Shown here: piece by piece, positions 23,701 to 34,946 of the stretch
How the letters are laid out: each line of letters opens with the position of its first letter
How positions within the stretch are numbered: the first letter of the stretch is position 1
Assembly: GCF_000224145.3 (NCBI RefSeq)
Contig: NC_020169.2
Span: 2,282,662-2,346,661 of the forward strand
DNA length: 64,000 nt
Origin: Ciona intestinalis
Lineage: Eukaryota; Chordata; Ascidiacea; Phlebobranchia; Cionidae
Reading direction: 5' to 3'
Translations under genes and position numbers: made by a program
Notes under the pieces: generated by a model
What the model saw: the letters and a program-made list of their open reading frames with translations, nothing else
The model's database searches: none
What the model was told of the DNA's origin: nothing

Positions 23701-26700
23701 GTTTAAGGGACAATTTACGTCAAAAGACTCGGCTAACATTTGGCGAAAGGATATTGCCGGATTCTCCACAAACCGTGAAATTTCGGTATTTGACAAAAGA
23801 TGGGTTTTAACAGACAAGTCACCCCTGCTGACAGAAAGTGTGACGTGAGTCGGAGGCGGTTCTACGAACTACTATTACGTCATAACACCCCGCTGTTGGT
23901 CACAATGGAAAGTTTAAAACCTGGGAAATGATCCAAGGCACACTGACGCACAAAATCGGTCAACAAAACGTTTATCCTTAATCAAAAATCACTTGTTTTA
24001 CTGAAAATTTGTGACCAAAGTCACGCCGCAGAAAATGGATACCCTATGACATAATGAAATAAGGTAATAACTGTGACACAGAACAAATCTACAGCTTAAA
24101 AATTACGTGAGTCATGGGGGTGTATAGGCAAAACAGACACTCGGATAAAACCGCTGGGCAGAATAGGAAACGAAGAGATTTCCGCGGCGGCCAATGTTTA
24201 TCGACTACCAGCAACAAACAAGTGAGCTCCCGATCTTAAAAGGTCGGAAACTGACGCCAAATGAAGTGCTGGGCCAAGTTGTACTTGTTGAAGATTGAGA
24301 TTAGTAGACTAAGGGTATGCATCATTGGCTACAGCGGGTAATTACTACGCGTGGAGCAATCTACTTAGCATTATACGGAAGGGGAAGGTATGCTAGTAAA
24401 GGTTATAGTAATTTCGTTTTCGCTTTTCCGTGGCCAGCAAAAGAATGTGTGCAATTTACGTTTGCAAAACCGCTTTAAAGTTCACTCCCAAAAATTCCAT
24501 GACGTAATTGAAAATTTTAGCACCCTTGTACGGACGAGACTTTCACATATAAGGCTGGCCATGAAATGCAGGTTTAGCTGTGACACGCAGTTGGTGGTCA
24601 GTGCGTATGAAAGGCGAGCGGGCCGCTTTGATGTGTTTGCTTTGCGCCCGGGGTTGGACTACGTCATAGAACGATGACGTAATCTCTGGTATTTACGAGC
24701 GACAGTTGCTAGGAGCGAGAAGCGGAAAATTCACCATAAACAATTTGTTCTTTGCAGCACGATATACAATTAGCAAACTATATGCGTGAAATGTACGTCC
24801 ACTGAAACATGCTGTAATCTCATCAAGACATGAAAACGAAAACCGTGTGTAAGAATTTCAGAACATGATTTACAAGCACCCAGTTGTGTTCTATAAGTTT
24901 ACATACGTTGTAGCTGAAACCAAACAGCATTTTCTACACTGGCTTATGAATTACTGTTCTACACTCTTGACTTTTCCATGAAATTAATGTTGCATAACAT
25001 TTTGTTTAAATTAAAATCAACATCCCAAAGCGGTAATCAGCATTGAAACGCTATATTTGAGCGCTGATTAGCATTGAAACGCTATATTCATTTTAGTTTT
25101 TCATTCCATTTAGTAGTAAACAATGAGCATTTAAAAAATTATTAAACCGTATTCTCACGACTCCCACAGTCCGTTGTTAATTGTTTAAAACACGATCAGG
25201 ATATTTAGATATAAAGTGTACTATGAATTTTGCCCACGTTGAATTTGCGAATGTTAAAATCATTACAATGCTATTAATATCCATACCTTGTACAGTTTAT
25301 AGTAATGCACTGGTACGTCCTCTATACACGAAGCTTGTTTGATGTACTCTGCCTGAGCGTTGAACGGTGTTGTCTCAACCAGTTCCTTATGCATGGTTGG
25401 AAGATGGGACCAAAAATATTCCGTGGCCCATTTTTTGACGAACTGCAGATGTAAAAATTTGTTTACACAGCTTGCCGATTAAGTTGTTTTAAATGACGAA
25501 AAAAGTTTTCGTTTCTTTGCTAACAACGTCGGAAGTAAAAGCGATCTACGTAAACATCCTTTCGGCATCGATAGTTCCCGAAATATCTTGGTATTGTGAT
25601 AAGCAACACGTGGTTTTGATATTGCTTTCTTAGCGGGGATTACAAAATAAACGAGGGCAAAGGAAGACCTCTGTCCGCGGTTCCTGATCAAAATAACCCA
25701 ATAAAAGGAAATGTCGTTGAATGATAAAGTGCGTTACGTACGTTGTCGTATACACGACAATGGGATGTTTTTGTAAAACTATTTACGTGTAAACTTTTCC
25801 CATTACATTGAAAGTTTTCATTGACAACTGAAAGCGCATTTCTTAACGTAAAAACGTCAACTCATAGAAAGATACGGTTTTGTATATAGTGGGGTAGGGG
25901 AATATAGGACACCTTTTCATTCCATTTTCTCGTTCCATTCGGTAGTGAACAAAAAAAACAATCAAAGATTTACAAAATAGTTTCCCCGCGGCTTCCATAG
26001 ACCGTTGATAATTGTTTAAAACACGAACAGGATATGTGGATATTATGTGCTAAAGGTGTCCCGTTCTCCACGGCCCCACCCTATACTATATAATATATTC
26101 TATATGTGAGTTCCTGCGGCGAGGCAGGGCCTGTGATTTAGGTCATGTTTGGACCCATATAATTCTATATAGCACTACGATTTGTAATGGAAAAAGGTCA
26201 AACTGTAAAATAAAACAATTCCACTGTGTTGGAATCAACATCGACTTTGAATAAATTATAGATTAAACGCCAAATCTATTTGGAGTCAAGAAGTGACAAA
26301 ATCAGGCGAAAATCAATACCAAGATTTCGTGGGTGATTTTAATGTGACATCTGTAGCGCTTGAAATAATAATAATATTAAATTGGGATGCAGACCAGAAA
26401 AAAATTGACAGAAATGCCAAAATGGGGTCATGTGTTACAAGAGAAATCTTAAGCGCTAATTCGTTTTGAAGGATGGCTAAAGCAAGCTTGGGTAGAAGCG
26501 GCCGTCATATAAAGCAGCGATGATTAACATGTTTTGAACTCAATGTCTTTGTTTAAGTTATCTATTACTGGCAAGAGGAGAAGTGCGAATTTTGGGAAAT
26601 GACTTAGTGATATATTTAATCGTTTTGGTGAAGTAAAAATACCATTTTTGAGATGCATTGTTGATAGCGGGAAAGTTAACCGTAGTGTGATTCTTATCAG

Positions 26701-29700
26701 TGTTTCAGGTGATAATTTTACGCAGGTTATCTAATGGAAAATACTGGAGCAACGAGAATGTGAGGTTCTCGGGATTAGTGATGGTTTTAGTGGAGACATA
26801 TCGCATATGTGGGTCATGTTGTGACTGTTATGCAACCTAAGTCGTGACCCCGAGCTCCAAAACACGACCAGGTCTTGGCGAAGGAGATACGCTCTGTTTA
26901 GCAGTAGGTATCCCTTGCCATTCAAACAGGACAGCTTTGGAGTTCGATAGCTCACTGTATGCCCCGTATTTCCGCTTCGACGAGCGCAAAAGCTTTGTTA
27001 AACGAAGTCGTGATTTTTGAGCCTAAATACTTGAAGCTCATGAATCGGTCAAGTCGCGTTTGGTTGGTTTCGTGGCTCGCTGGAATGCGAGGGCGTAGAA
27101 TGTCTCATAGAGTGATTGGTCACCACGGTTCGATGACCAAGCGCGGGTTCATTTTTTTAGTGACGTATTCGTTAAAATATGTTCCGCAGTCGGCAATTCG
27201 TCATGTCGAAACAGTTTGAATATCTGCTTCTGTAATTAGCGTTTGTGTGTGAATCTATAACGGTCTCATGTTTTATTGCCGCAGGCGTATATCCAATAGC
27301 AGCCTGGCATATCAGCCACGATTCGTTACTTTTAATAAGAATGCAGGTCCTTTAATAATGAAACCGCTGATGCTTTATCAACCTTCTTGCTTTAGTTAGA
27401 AGCCCGACTATTAGTAAAGTTCTAAAGACTTGAAATAATCGGCTTTATTGAAACGCTCTTGATCGTATTAAGGACGTCCCTTCTATACAGCAATTTCAAG
27501 CACCGCCGGCTAAATTAACAACGGACTGTCCGTCATTACAGTTTAATTTGATTGAGAAAACGTTAAATTTACGGCATTCAATTCTAGTTAATTAAACCCT
27601 ATATACCAAGACGGCGCCCGAATCTTACAAGGTCGCCTACGTAATCCCATTGAGTTTTTTCACTGTTTACATAGTTTTACGTTCCGGGTGATCTATCTTA
27701 TACTTGGCGAGCATCCGACAGGCGACTTGTTAACATCAACTAAACGCTTTGTACGAATTTCAAGTCAAATGTCTTTTTTCGCAGAAAAAACAATAGCGTC
27801 GAAACTTTTAGGTAAAGGTTGGGCTATATCGATACCTCAACAACAGAAAATTTTAACGAAGATTTTTTACAAGACTAATTTTAGATTTCACGCTTGGCAG
27901 GCCACGTTAAGCTTAGAATTTCACGCAGGAAGTATACGGGATTCCAAACCTTGACATGGCCGGGTGAATGTTAAATGCAAGCGGTTATTTGCCCCCGTTA
28001 CACACTATACAGTGGGCGTTTTGTAAATTACACGTGATCCGCCCACGCAATATCATAGTGGCGAAATAATAACTTTTAAGATGACTCAATCGCCTTTATA
28101 GGTTAATACCGGAACTATAGGAACCAAGTCGGACGGAACTTACATTGACTAAAAATGAAGATAGCCATTAATATAGTAGGGTAGGGAAAGATGGGACACC
28201 TTTTCATTCTATTTGGTAGTAAGAAACCATATTCTCACGGGCCACGACTCCCATAGACCGTTGTAAACTGTTCAAAACACGATCAGGATATTTGGATATT
28301 CTATGCTAAAGGTATTCCAAGCTCCCCCACCCTACTATATATAAACCAGCCAAATGTCTTAACTGGCGCTAAGTCAGTAAACGCAAAGTCATTGAACTTG
28401 GCACTCAACACACAGACATAGTTTACCGTCAAATCGCTCAAATCGACCGGCAAAACTACAGCCAGGTATACGGCAGAATGTCTAGGCTTAAAAGCAGTTG
28501 ACCACAGAAAAAGCATCAGCTGCTTATTGGATTACAAGTAACGACCAGACGCTTACCAAATGAGCTTTGGGTGCTCCACGTAATACTGTACTTGGAATTG
28601 AACTGTGAAAACCGCTGATGGTTGAACGCTTAGGTCACTCGCCTGTAAAAGCAGATCGACTGAGTTAAACGGTTTGAAAAGTTAACAGTCTAACAATATA
28701 TTAGTCAGTGGTATACCGCAAGTGTGTGGGTAATTTGTTATTATTATTTTTCATAAAAATGTGAAACTCTGCGGTATAGGAAGTCACGCGGATAAGTTTG
28801 TGTTAACTGTTAAGTACATGTTAACAGTTCGGTATTTTTATTACCAAACATGAATTATGTGGTATGTAATCACCAAAATAGTTTGTGTTAAGTACACCTT
28901 AACATTTCTATCGAATGGTATGTGCTGTTGCAGAAACTATGATAATGGAACGGGTTCACTTTGGCAAGTACGGAAATATGCCGAGACTTCAAATTAGATC
29001 CACGAAACCCGCGCAGTGTGAGACTCATTTACAAATCCGTTGTATCCGCAGGCGTTGCATGCAATGTAAACACATGATTTCGAAATGTGGGGATACACAA
29101 GGAAACAGTTACCACCATAGACTTAATACTGTGCGAAAAGCACGAATTTGTGGAGGTTTCGGTGGGAAAAGATAAAGATTATAAAATTCCGCAAACCGTT
29201 TTTAATCCGATTTGATGAAGGATAATTGCGCGTATAAATTCAAAGTCGGTTTCTTAAGGTCGGAAAGCTACTTCTGCTCGTAAACAAAAGCCAACAAAAC
29301 AACATATCAGTGACAAGCCTGATCGTAGGTTGGTAGGTATAAAGGACAAAACAAAATTCGTCCAAGTCAACGTTTGGTAATGAGGTGTCTCGGGCAAGTG
29401 GCGCTTATTGGACAATGGAGCGCGGAACTGGATACGTTGTCGCAGGTTCTGCTCTTTCATTGTTGTACGAACGTGTTATCAAAATTGCCAATGAGCGGTT
29501 GAATCTCAGCCCAGCACACCTGTGATTTGTGCGGTCATCAAACCGCCTTGTGACGTCATAAGGGTGAATTTAAGTACCGAAAGTAAGGGGCGGTGACGAC
29601 GCAGTTATGCAGTGACCGTGTGCCAATAAAACTTGCTCTTTAAACTCGGAACGAGCAATTTATTGATTTCATTTTGGCGTAGTGCTTTAAAAGTTAACTT

Positions 29701-32700
29701 TAAATGGCGGATGACGCGAATTAAAGTACTCGCTCTCAAATCGAAAGTGTCCCCCTTAGGACGGTTAAGTAGTCGAAGCGGGGCAAAGCGCAATGGGGCG
29801 GCCACAATACACCAAGTACAAGGCGACTCAGTGAATGTATCGATTTGAAGTGTTCGCCAGCAACTCATGTTGCTTGCGGGCCCCGCTTTCTAACTGTTCA
29901 ACCCAAAGTACCCGACGAAGCAAAGCAAACAACTGCTTGAGACTTTAGATAAGCGAACGACATGAATAACCAATAAAATGTAATTGCCTCTCAGGGCAAG
30001 TAAACTCTTACCCGTCGTTTGAGGTCCTTGCCCCATTCTTTTGGCGCGTACTTGGATAAACGCTGCTTCGTGTCCATAAAACGATGCTCATTTTCTGTGT
30101 AAAAACACCGGTCACACACTAATTTCATACAGTGTACGAACTATAGGTAAAAATTACTTACCGATAACAGCTGACAGGCCGAAGAAATGGCTCTCTTTGA
30201 TTGAATACATGGTACATACTTGGTCGAAGACATCTTTAACAAGCGCCTTTGCCTGCGAGGAATGTGAGCTTATTAAAACAGGATGACTTACTGACCAATG
30301 AGTGACCAGTGTATGAGATAGCGTTATCTCGCGATAACATTTAGCGATGCGGTGCTAATGCTATCCAGACACGCTCCTGAATAACTTTCATTCTACGTTT
30401 GATTCCTGGCTTTCTTATGTATCAGTCATCGTATTTGGCTAATGGAAGTTTGATGTAAAAGGGCTAACATTTATGGTTTACCTTAAAACGAGCGGTACTT
30501 CTGACAAATGTGCTACATATGACGTAACAATATCTACGGTGATTTAACTATTAATAATACCGGATATGCAACAATTAACAAATGACGGATTTAAAAGCGC
30601 GGGATGCGTAAGATAAATGTTTATACAATAAAACAAGATAAAAAGTACGCATGTGACCTATTGTTTTAAACAAATGCTTATAAATTCGTCATTAACTTTC
30701 GAGGTAACCAACTGATGGTTTATTAGAAAATCCCCGACTTGGTTATTTTTAGCACGTTACAGTTACACATACACTTACGTCAAATACCAGAAGAATCGAA
30801 TCGCCAGTAAGTAGGTGCACACGAACTGGCTTTTTGCCGGAGTTTGACTTCATAATAGCCGCCAAGGCACGTTCACGACGCCCGCACTGCAATTTCTGCT
30901 GCTCCTTATCAAATACTGCCCTTTTGCCTGAAGCAGCTTCTTGGTAAATCACAGGTACAACGGTGGAATTCCTCGTTCGAGACTCGAAAACAATAGGTTT
31001 CAAGCGGTCCGTATCGGCTACGGTTACTGCCTTACAATCGGCAGGTTTACAGTTGCCTAACTCCTTATCAGGTTGATTACTCCTGTCCCTTTGCAAGTTC
31101 TGACCGCAAGCAGGAGCGGTAGCAACTACAGTAAATAGGGATGCCCGCCTGCGTTGGTACGGTGGGCTGTTGTCCCCTTGATTATCGCCGACCGAAAAAT
31201 GGTTCCACTTGCCCGCGACAATAGAATGCTCACGACTTGTCACTGCCTGCTGCTTCTTTTTGTATGGTATTGCAGAAAGCACGTTAGCTCGACAACTAGA
31301 GAGAAACGAAGGTACGAATTAGAGCTCGTTCTAGGTTATAGGGTAATGATTAGGTCAGTACTAATTGACTCTAGCAGCCGCTTAGTTCTGGAAAGTCAAT
31401 TACTCCTTGCGTTTATACAACTGAACTAACGCAATGATCGCACTACTATCTTTATTCTGTCGTAGCAAGTTAAATATTCCCATAAACCTATAGGCTACCA
31501 CGCGCCTGTCATAGAATTAATAACTAACAACTGTGTTGGTAAACATAGACTCATCCCTATACCCACAACAAATTTCCTGTCCATTTCACTCACTGTAAAC
31601 CTGTCCCATAGAAAACAAGGGACAACAGTTTTACGATGCTTTTACAACCGAGCCACTTTACACGCGGACAAGCAATTCAAACCAAAGCATCAATGAATTC
31701 GAACCCCGCAATTCTAAACTGCGAGTGCGCGAACCTTCTTCTTTTTTTAGTAGGGAGATAACAAAGAGAATTGCCTTTTTTCTCGGGCGAGAGAGCAACA
31801 ATTGACCCGATTCGTAACGTGTAAAAAGAGATAAGACAATAGAGCTAATATTGAGTTAACGTTGTGCGTTGTATTTATCTTAGAAAAACAATTTGAGCTA
31901 AAGTTCCAGCCAATATCCGGGTAATAACATTCGATATCAAGCATTAGATAGTTTAGAATGCTCAATGATATCTTGATTTAGGAATCTTTAATAAATAAAC
32001 TCGTTTTACACGAAGGCATGTGACTGTCTGTTTTCATATAAGTTATCTTACGCTCTGTATCCCAAGATAAAATTAAAACGGTTATAATGCGCTTTTCGTT
32101 TATAAAATCATGTAAGCAGATTAATCTGACAGTCACAGAAAGCAATGTACACATACTTTCACGCAATTAAACATGTTCAATGAAGTTGGGGTAAGATGGG
32201 ACGTAATTTCACTCACTTTTCTCGTTCCGTTTAAATAGTAAAAAAAGAATATTTACAGAATTATGTGACCGCAACCTCTCGACCCTGAATGAGCGTTGTT
32301 GATTGTTAAAAATACGATTAGGAAATATGGGATTTAGGTGCTAACGGTATCCCATCTTATCCCACTATACTTAAACCACTTTATTATTTGCAATAAATTT
32401 CCCAATCTACCTATGCACGTCCAAGCAAGCAGTTAACAGTTTTAACCCAAACTTACCTTGCAGTCGCCTGCGCAACGTGGTCAAGTGCGTTTTCCGTCAC
32501 ATCAATCAGCCCAACGTTGTGCACGAAGGAACACGTCAAACACCGAACCTCTCGGATGTTCTTCCGACTTGAGGAAACCGGTTTCCACCGGATTGGATTA
32601 GCTCTTCTAACTTGACCACTACTGCTACTGCGAGGTAATGGTACAGGATTCCAAGTGCCGAAACTTTCAGTTTTTAAGGAACTTCTCTTTTGAGGAAGCG

Positions 32701-32755
32701 GAACGTTTTCTTTCGGTGGCACTTCCCACTTTATTTGAAACTTTTGTGTCTCCAT
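17787..32755 (-). CDS. FRMD6: FRMD6/Willin-type FERM protein (13 exons seen, one FERM exon missing)
   Basis: Expanded/Willin-class FERM adaptor; relatives act at the cell cortex upstream of Hippo kinases. Exons (minus): 32457-32755, 30779-31295, 30162-30252, 30012-30094, 28557-28642, [missing], 25287-25442, 22908-23054, 21798-21972, 20379-20504, 19912-20046, 19513-19680, 18996-19401, 17787-18615. Matches to vertebrate FRMD6 include SHFFGLSAVI, LSKYAPKEWGK, QFQVQYYVEHPK, HLPTMHKE, DVPVHYYKLYK, FPWNKVGRLF, RLTYYTG, RKLDGRA, QYRESYIS, TSHGSSHTSGIES, GVICVTEKHL, and a C-terminal NEVIV, a likely PDZ ligand (human EFVV). Exon 5 ends in phase 2 and the next found exon starts in phase 0, so an exon of about 140 nt (middle of FERM lobe 2) must lie between 25442 and 28557; I could not find it. 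The first two exons add about 250 residues before the FERM domain, unlike the human protein; an internal start in exon 2 is possible. Confidence 0.9.
18718..18870 (-). mobile_element. MITE fragment in FRMD6 intron
   Basis: Recognisable end TAGTAGGGTGAGAAATGTGG and the word CCCATTTGCTAGTAAACAAA; the remainder has diverged and the far end is unclear. Confidence 0.5.
21584..21772 (-). mobile_element. MITE, subfamily B
   Basis: Starts AGTAGGGGTAAGATGGAACA and ends TATCCCACCTTACT, with AGCGTTGTTAATTAATCAAG inside. It abuts FRMD6 exon 9 (21798). Confidence 0.65.
25095..25215 (-). mobile_element. MITE internal fragment
   Basis: Core ATTGTTTAAAACACGATCAG is present but both terminal repeats are missing. 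It lies in an FRMD6 intron next to exon 7. Confidence 0.7.
25885..26094 (-). mobile_element. TA-flanked MITE, complete, reverse orientation
   Basis: Starts TATAGTGGGGTAGGGGAATA, contains GTTTAAAACACGAACAGGAT, ends CCCCACCCTATACTATA. Confidence 0.85.
26950..27085 (-). repeat. possible LINE reverse-transcriptase remnant
   Basis: In one minus-strand frame the stretch reads RFMSFKYLGSKITT followed by a helix-like segment with AEIRGIQ, resembling the FKYLGS region near the end of LINE reverse transcriptases. It stops soon after and has no clear partner domains. It lies in an FRMD6 intron. This is a weak call from one motif. Confidence 0.3.
28172..28342 (-). mobile_element. TA-flanked MITE, internally shortened
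   Basis: Both ends are intact (TATAGTAGGGTAGGGAAAGA and CCCCCACCCTACTATATA), but about 30 bp of the interior is missing compared with full copies. FRMD6 intron. Confidence 0.85.
32187..32370 (-). mobile_element. MITE, subfamily B, complete
   Basis: Starts TTGGGGTAAGATGGGACG and ends ATCCCATCTTATCCCACTAT. The middle GTGACCGCAACCTCTCGACC distinguishes subfamily B. It ends about 87 bp below FRMD6 exon 1. Confidence 0.8.
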
Positions 32756-34946
32756 CAGTTTGTAGCTGAATACAAATTTGACATCGACGCTGAATTACTT
32801 CTCTTCGAAACACAACTCTTCTCTAGGAACTACAATACCCACTCAAGTTTTAAGAACGCTATACCAAACGAATTCGAAATCTACTTCCTTTAAACAGCAG
32901 TTTCATTAAATCGACATATGAACGAAGAGAAAGACACGGTAGCCTATGCGATGGTTCTATATTAAAAATACCCAAACCAATCATAACTGCGCCTGCAGGG
33001 CTAGGAATGTTACGTATATAGTAGCCTAAACAACATTTCCATTTACGACATTCCACGGTAATATACCCAGGACTGCGCTACAACTTACTGTGTGCGTATG
33101 CTACAAAACGGTGAGGGGTGTTTTGACAGGGATTTGGTTTCTGGTCCGTCGCTTCGTCAACTAACTAGTGTTGGACCAATCACTTAGTCGCTGTTGTAAC
33201 CTAATATCTTACGGTTTGTGTGCAAGTGTGTGTTGCCCACTCGCCAACGCTGTTGGATTATCTATCTATACTACAGCATTTAATTCAAACAACTCACGAA
33301 TTCTGATTCACTTGTATGGTATGTACATTGTTGCCTTTCATTCGGTACAATACTCAGAAGCACCGCTTTCACTCTTCTGAGGTTGAGGCTAAACAGACGT
33401 ACTCGTGTACGCTTTTAGAGCACATTACACGCCGTACACTTCACGGCGCTAAGTTTTCTTAAAGCTACAACGAACAGTTCAAAGCAGTGACGCGTAGCCA
33501 ACGCCAGTTCAAACTGTAGTACCTCCAATTTAGAAACGTTGTGAAATTCAACTCGTTGAGTTTTATTGAAAAGATTGCCAACAGCACAAAATTACTCTCT
33601 TTGATCTAAGCGAGAATCTGGCCTAGTTTCTTAGCGCGGTAAACAATCTGACGAACGTATTTGTATACTTTAGCCTAATTACCACGGCAAATAACTGCTC
33701 TTGTAAACAGGCTACCAAACTCTGAATCCCTGTGCTTTAAAACAATACAATATCTCGCTCTATTGAATTGTCAAAACGTATTCAACTGAGCATCTGGTGT
33801 AATCGGGCTGCGTCGCGGTTTTCGGAACTTCATTTAAAGGGGGCTTCATGCGCTAACTAACGCCAAAGCAAGCTATTGAAATGAGTGGGGCTAGAACGAC
33901 AGAGCTAATATTTGAGTGAACACCGACAGCACACACGAGCCGTGGTGCTTTCAGACTGACAAGAGATGTCGCCGTTTTTTGTGGTTACGGTTTATCGTGG
34001 CCATATATTCGGTGTTTGTCGTTGGCGAGATACTATTTGCAGAACCGAGAATGCCATTCTAATATTTCCCCGCGGAATTTGGCCGCCGCCCGACGTGGAA
34101 ATGAAAATGGCCGAGATATTATGGTATGTTATTTCACGCGGTATTACGAAATTGGTTCCCGATATTAATACGCGTGAGAGGGGCTATACTAGTGTAGACT
34201 GCCCAACACCAAAACAAGTCCACCTTCACCTATAAGCATGAAGTATATTGTATTGAAAACGAGCGTAACATTTTGAATTGGCAATTTTGTAACTTACGGA
34301 TAGTCAAAAATAAGTTTTTTGGTTGAGTGCTTCTCCAATGACGTAATTACTACAAAACAGATCTCGGGCGCTTCTAACGGCAAAGATAGAAAAATATCAC
34401 TTTCGCATGGTGGCAGTAGGTATACCACGGTACTTTATACACAACAGCTAATAATTAGCCGGTCAAACAGTGCGACAAGAATACCAACGGAGCATTCACC
34501 AAGCTGTACAGCAAACCCTAATAAAGCAGCAAAAAACACGTGGGCTGGATACACTTAACTCCCTGTATGCTGGTAGCATCATGGCACAAGCTTGGGCAGA
34601 ATATCAAGGACTTAAGTAGGAAGTATTCTGTCAGAAGTGCGTATTTATAAAATACATGAGTATTATAAGACAACCGCATCAAAAATGATGATGTTGCAAG
34701 TACTGTGCGTAAAGAATGTTTAACAGTTGGTAACTTAAATTAATAAAACACTCTAAAACTAATTCCAATGTGCACAAATTAAAAAAACACCTAAAGTTGA
34801 CAATATATAAATATAATTTATATGCGATTTGGGTTTTTGTAAGAAACAGTTATGTGAGGCCTGCTATTAATTTTAAGTGGCCTAATTAAAATTTTAGGGG
34901 CATTGCACTTTTCAAGTATAAATAGTGTTAGTATTAATGGTTGTGC
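32756..34946. other. intergenic region, FRMD6 upstream / SLC39A9 downstream
   Basis: I see no supported exon. Short open frames near 33966-34235 and 34319-34558 have no recognisable domains. This region should hold the FRMD6 promoter and the SLC39A9 3' flank. Confidence 0.5.

Noticed and set aside
24390-24677. 95-codon plus-strand frame in an FRMD6 intron
   Set aside because: No domain or homology is recognisable and the composition matches surrounding intron sequence.
27688-27954. 88-codon plus-strand frame
   Set aside because: No motif found; I also checked the reverse strand here for the missing FRMD6 exon and found no FERM-like sequence.
29605-29868. 87-codon minus-strand frame between FRMD6 exons 4 and 5
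   Set aside because: It does not match any part of FRMD6 and has no acceptor/donor pair that would keep frame.
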